Shown here in pieces: positions 60,741 to 64,000 of a DNA stretch of 64,000 nucleotides. The stretch lies in contig NZ_LGUE01000004.1 in NCBI RefSeq assembly GCF_001274775.1, positions 108,163-172,162 of the forward strand. Reading direction: 5' to 3'. The notes below the pieces were generated by a model. It made no database searches. It was not told where the DNA came from and saw only the letters and a program-made list of their open reading frames with translations. Made by a program: the position numbers and the translations under genes. The stretch's first letter is position 1; every line of letters begins with the position of its first letter. This DNA comes from Rossellomorea marisflavi (GTDB lineage Bacteria > Bacillota > Bacilli > Bacillales > Bacillaceae_B).

Positions 60741-61115
60741 TCATCCTGTACAAATCATGATGAGATGGCCGTCAGGATCCTTAACGGTAAAAAACGAGAA
60801 ATCATCGAAGCTTGTGATGGGCTGGACGACTTCAATTCCGATTCCCTCCACGTATCCATGGGCTTCATGAATATCGTCCGCATGAAAATTAAAGATCGGG
60901 AAGCGGGCGGGCACGATGTCCTTATGCTCCCCTTCAGGTCCTGCATCAAGCGTAAGACTTGTATAATCGGCGACCGGGATCGTATGGACCGGTCTGGTGA
61001 CATCGTCCAGGTCGACTTCCTGTCCGAGAAGATCAGCATACCAGTGGGCAGAGGCTTTCAGATCACTCACATGGATAAAGATGGTATGGATTCTGTTTTG
61101 AATGGGCGTTTTCAT
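60741..61115 (-). CDS. VOC superfamily protein
   Basis: A 124-aa single-module VOC protein: IHTIFIHVSDLKASAHWYADLLGQ and FFTVKDPDGHLIMICTG, the latter with the usual DPDG turn. The ligand is unknown. It lies convergent to the MBL-fold gene. AAGGAG lies 8 nt upstream of the ATG. Confidence 0.85.
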   Translation of the reverse strand: MKTPIQNRIHTIFIHVSDLKASAHWYADLLGQEVDLDDVTRPVHTIPVADYTSLTLDAGPEGEHKDIVPARFPIFNFHADDIHEAHGYVEGIGIEVVQPITSFDDFSFFTVKDPDGHLIMICTG

Positions 61116-61322
61116 GATTCACTCTCCTTTTTGTCTTCATTCAGTAAGACGGATGAAACGATGAAAACCTGACAGGCTTTTTTTGCAGATTTTCCCTGCG
61201 GACGGCTTCCATACAACCTTATCCCCGAAATCAACATAAGGAAAACTTATTCTATCACCATTTTTTGCCTATCAACCTATCACGGGAAACGGTATCATGA
61301 AGGAAACGAGAGGACTGATTCC

Positions 61323-62333
61323 ATGAAAGAACATGATCTTCACACCTACTGTATCAATACGGACTTCCAAGGATCTATCCTTGTGACAAGAGGATCCCAG
61401 GTGGAATTCAAGGAGGCATACGGCCTGGCAGACCGGGTGCACAACATACCCAATTCCACTCACACCCGCTTCGGGATGGCTTCGGGCTGCAAGCTCTTCA
61501 CTGCAATCGCTATCCTGCAGCTGATCGAAAAAGGCTGCTTTTCCTTGGACTCGCGGCTACGGGATATTCTGCACATGGAGCATACTTCCTTTCACGAAAG
61601 CATCACGGTTCACCAACTGTTGACCCATACTTCCGGCATCCCGGATTATTTTGATGAAGAAGAGATGGATGACTTCGAGGACTTATGGAGAGACCAGCCC
61701 TCATACCGGATGGAATCACCGGCTGACTTCCTCTCCTTGTTTGAACAAGAGCCTATGAAATCCACGCCCGGTGAGCGCTTTTCCTACAATAATTCCGGCT
61801 ATGTGCTTTTGGGCTTGATCATCGAGGCACACGCAGGAATCACATTTTCCGAATATGTGAAGACCCAGATTTTCAAAGCGGCAGGGATGGAAAAGTCGGG
61901 TTACTTCAGGATGGACCTGCTACCGGATGGAACAGCCACGGGCTACATCGGTCTAGGGGATGGGCTGTATAAAAGCAATATCTACTCCCTTCCCGTGAAA
62001 GGAGGACCGGACGGAGGCGCCTATACGACAACAGAGGATGTCCATGCCCTGCTCGATTCCCTCTTTAAGCACAGTCTCCTGACGAAAGAAAGCACGGACC
62101 TCCTCCTGAAGCCCCACGTGGAATGTGGTACGGGAACCTTTTATGGATATGGAGTATGGGTGATCCAGGACGAAGGGGATAATGCGCCGGTTTATTCGTT
62201 GATGGGCCTTGATCCTGGCGTGAGCTTCAGATCCGTGATCATCCCGGAGGACGACCGGATGATCACCGTCCTATCAAATTGTGACGAACAGGCATTCTCC
62301 CTGATGACCTTCATCAGGAAGAATGATATTTAA
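61323..62333 (+). CDS. Serine hydrolase, beta-lactamase class C/PBP4* family
   Basis: A 336-aa protein with the SxxK nucleophile motif in GMASGCKLF, YNNSGYVLLG (YxN) and a late GGPDGGAYTT in the region of the KTG/HxG motif. There is no signal peptide or TM helix, so it is probably cytosolic. It likely acts as an esterase or peptidase rather than a true beta-lactamase. The stop overlaps by 4 nt the end of the convergent sigma gene. Confidence 0.85.
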   Translation: MKEHDLHTYCINTDFQGSILVTRGSQVEFKEAYGLADRVHNIPNSTHTRFGMASGCKLFTAIAILQLIEKGCFSLDSRLRDILHMEHTSFHESITVHQLLTHTSGIPDYFDEEEMDDFEDLWRDQPSYRMESPADFLSLFEQEPMKSTPGERFSYNNSGYVLLGLIIEAHAGITFSEYVKTQIFKAAGMEKSGYFRMDLLPDGTATGYIGLGDGLYKSNIYSLPVKGGPDGGAYTTTEDVHALLDSLFKHSLLTKESTDLLLKPHVECGTGTFYGYGVWVIQDEGDNAPVYSLMGLDPGVSFRSVIIPEDDRMITVLSNCDEQAFSLMTFIRKNDI

Positions 62334-63285
62334 TACAAATGATAAAAGTAGGCTGCGTTCAATTCTACATCCAGTTCTTCGGCAGCCTGCTTCATCAGAT
62401 CCCATGAAAAGCAGTAGAATCTCCAGGAGATGACGAGGTCGTCCTCGATCTCGATACGGTGAAGATTGTTGAGATACCTCTTCCCGTCCTCCTTCTCCTC
62501 CAGCTCCACAATCACCGGGGCACCCCATAGCAGACGGTACTCCCCGATGATGGCTTGTTGATCCTGGACAATCTGATACCAATCCCCCAAGGAATGTCTC
62601 TTTGTCTCTTCCAGGCCGATCTCCAGCCCTGAATGGACAATCTCCGTCTGGATCTCTTCATGAAGGACGGAAGCAATCTTTTCGGGGTCCTTGGACCGGA
62701 ATCCTTCCAGCATGGTGGCGATGACCGGATCAGCTTGAAGAGAATCCACAGATCCACTTGTTCCTGATTTGGCATTAGAGACAGGACTATACTTCCGCAA
62801 ACTCTTTCGTGCACGGCTGACATTGGCATGGACGGACGCTTCCGTCGTCCCGATGATATGAGCCACTTCCTTTCCTTTGTATAGGAATGCATCGGTCAAA
62901 ATGATCGATACGTATTGAACAGGGGTAAGAATGTGGACGAGATGCTCCAGATTTTCCAGAAGCTGATAGTCGAATTCTCCCGCTGCATTGATTTCCTCCA
63001 TGTCCTCCCTCATCTCGATCCGTTCCTGCTTCCTCCTCTGATCGATCCAACGATTCGTTGCAATCCTGAATAGATAGGCTTTAGATTCGATAGGCTGATA
63101 GAGCTTGGCAATAATGAAAACGCACGGAGGAGCGTATCCTGGACCAGATCTTCTGCATCCCACGGGGATAGCGTCAAGGTCCGGCAGTATCTCCATAGAT
63201 CGGACCGATATGGCTCGATTTTTTCTTTAAATTCCCTCTCCAGGTCCCGAAGGGGTGATCCAAGTGATTCAAGGTCTGCATTCAT
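62330..63285 (-). pseudogene. ECF sigma factor with C-terminal SnoaL-like domain, frameshifted
   Basis: The frame from ATG 63285 (GGAG 7 nt upstream) encodes region 2.1 (DLWRYCRTLTLSPWDAEDLVQDTLLRAF) and then loses homology. The continuation, KLYQPIESKAYLFRIATNRWIDQRRK, region 4 (LTPVQYVSIILTDAFLYKGKEVAHIIGTTEASVHANVSRARKSL) and a SnoaL-like C-terminus are in another frame. The break is near 63117-63120, a run of four A (T on the coding strand); one extra base there rejoins the frames. It may be a recent pseudogene, a sequencing error or, less likely, a recoding site. No anti-sigma gene is adjacent. Confidence 0.75.
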
Positions 63286-63406
63286 CTTTCCGCTCCACTC
63301 CATTCTCACAATCTACTTTTGTTAATGGTTGCCTGCATATCCTGTATTTCCTATAATATGGGTATGTGACAAAATCTTCAATACTATGAAACGATGAGGT
63401 GATTCT

Positions 63407-63820
63407 ATGGCTTTATATTTAATGGCATTAGCAGCCATCATTGCAACCACGGGAATTGGGATTGTAATACGGAAAGCCATGAGGGAGATGGCGGCTCATC
63501 CTGATCAGCGTCAACAGATCCAGTCGAGGATGTTCATCGGGGTGGCGATAGCAGAAGCACTCCCATTGATCCTTATCGTCCTTGGCTTCATCATGATCGA
63601 GTCCTTTACAGGATCCGTCGTCATTCCTGTGGCCATAACGATTGCGGTTACCGCCGTCAACTTTGTGGTGTTATTGCGGACATTTTTGGACGTGGTGAAA
63701 GATCCCCATGCGGATAAGCAAACAAAAGCGATGGTACAGACCACATTTTTCATTGGGTATGCCCTCATGACGGCGGTCCCCATCATCGCCATTGTGGCAA
63801 GTCTCATTGCAGCAGGTTGA
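63407..63820 (+). CDS. Orphan duplicated ATP-synthase subunit-c-like protein
   Basis: The 137-aa protein has four TM helices forming two hairpins. The first matches F-type subunit c: GIGIVIRKAMREMAAHPDQRQQ, then MFIGVAIAEALPLILIV with Glu50 at the ion-binding site. The second (NFVVLLRTFLDVVKDP then FFIGYALMTAVPIIAIV) aligns with it but has Thr122 where Glu50 lies. It looks like a tandem c-subunit duplication with one dead site, as in V-type proteolipids. No atp genes are adjacent. GAGGTG precedes the ATG. Its function is unknown. Confidence 0.8.
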   Translation: MALYLMALAAIIATTGIGIVIRKAMREMAAHPDQRQQIQSRMFIGVAIAEALPLILIVLGFIMIESFTGSVVIPVAITIAVTAVNFVVLLRTFLDVVKDPHADKQTKAMVQTTFFIGYALMTAVPIIAIVASLIAAG

Positions 63821-63828
63821 CCCCACAT

Positions 63829-63858
63829 AAAAAAGGAGGCGCATCGGCCTCCTTTTTT
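63829..63858. terminator. Terminator between c-like gene and the last gene
   Basis: AAAAAAGGAGGC / GCCTCCTTTTTT with a 5-nt loop. Confidence 0.85.
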
Positions 63859-63867
63859 ATTGTTGAT

Positions 63868-64000
63868 TTATTTTACGCGTTTCCTCCACTTATCAGACAG
63901 GTCCTGAATATGGGAAGGTCCGGTACGACAGCAGCCACCGATGATCTTCGCACCTGCTTCGAACCAGGCATCGGACTGGTCAATGAAACTTCCGCACGCT
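63868..64000 (-). CDS. 3' end of a homocysteine S-methyltransferase gene (partial)
   Basis: The last 43 codons are present, including GAKIIGGCCRTGPSHI. This holds the two zinc cysteines typical of the homocysteine S-methyltransferase family (BhmT/MmuM, YitJ N-domain). Such enzymes make methionine from homocysteine and S-methylmethionine or similar donors. The gene continues beyond the window. Confidence 0.85.
   Translation of the reverse strand, partial: ACGSFIDQSDAWFEAGAKIIGGCCRTGPSHIQDLSDKWRKRVK

Overview
The window looks like chromosome from a mid-GC, low-salt or marine-type Bacillaceae bacterium (Bacillus/Rossellomorea-like; this is inferred from gene content, not searched). Supporting signs are strong AGGAGG-type ribosome sites, TTG and GTG starts, a T-box leader, a sigma-B-like promoter, a CYP102 (BM3-type) P450 with a BM3R1-type operator, an LXG/YwqI type VII effector locus, and NatA/NatB-, AdeR/Ald- and YkaA/Pit-like modules. 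I see no rRNA, tRNA, CRISPR array, IS element or prophage.

Layout. 0-5 kb: the 5' tip of a leftward gene behind a promoter/operator, an overlapping DUF4003/DUF3951/membrane-protein operon with a frameshift at a run of 12 A, a quinone-type oxidoreductase, and a gabD-like dehydrogenase behind a sigma-B-like promoter. 5-15 kb: a VOC protein, T-box plus brnQ, an ABC exporter divergent from an OmpR-type two-component system, a VOC/HxlR pair, ArsR plus two half-size DUF606 transporters, and an ECF sigma/DUF4179 pair. 15-22 kb: a 1042-aa cysteine-rich protein made of ten Ig-like repeats, a VTT-domain protein, and GntR plus a DUF1648 membrane protein. 22-30 kb: an alanine module (ald, adeR, Na+:alanine symporter), hflX behind a long leader with a 13-codon peptide and a terminator/antiterminator pair, PadR/HAAS, and an SDR enzyme. 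30-40 kb: a natA-natB exporter divergent from natR-natK, then TetR plus CYP102 with a perfect 20-bp operator, followed by 16 tandem 25-bp repeats. 40-52 kb: YhgE/Pip, a cold shock protein, a TipA-like MerR regulator, a seven-gene LXG toxin operon with two related toxin/membrane-protein pairs, a short tatA, and ykaA-pit. 52-64 kb: a sucrose module (scrR-scrA-scrB) with four LacI-type sites, a fatty acid desaturase with a receiver-only DesR-like protein, a TRM11-like methyltransferase, an Xre/DUF2178 pair, several hydrolases, a frameshifted ECF sigma gene, an orphan duplicated ATP-synthase-c-like protein, and the 3' end of a homocysteine methyltransferase gene.

The observations most worth following are: (1) the hflX leader, whose peptide contains RLR and RIR (the +X+ pattern linked to macrolide arrest) upstream of mutually exclusive RNA stems; (2) the tandem LXG toxin/putative-immunity pairs, the second visibly AT-richer; (3) the orphan 4-TM c-subunit-like protein; (4) the signal-less Ig-repeat cysteine-rich protein; (5) the A12 slippage candidate; (6) the HTH-less receiver beside a desaturase that keeps DesR-like operator repeats. 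Starts given here were often moved inward from the longest reading frame to fit ribosome sites.
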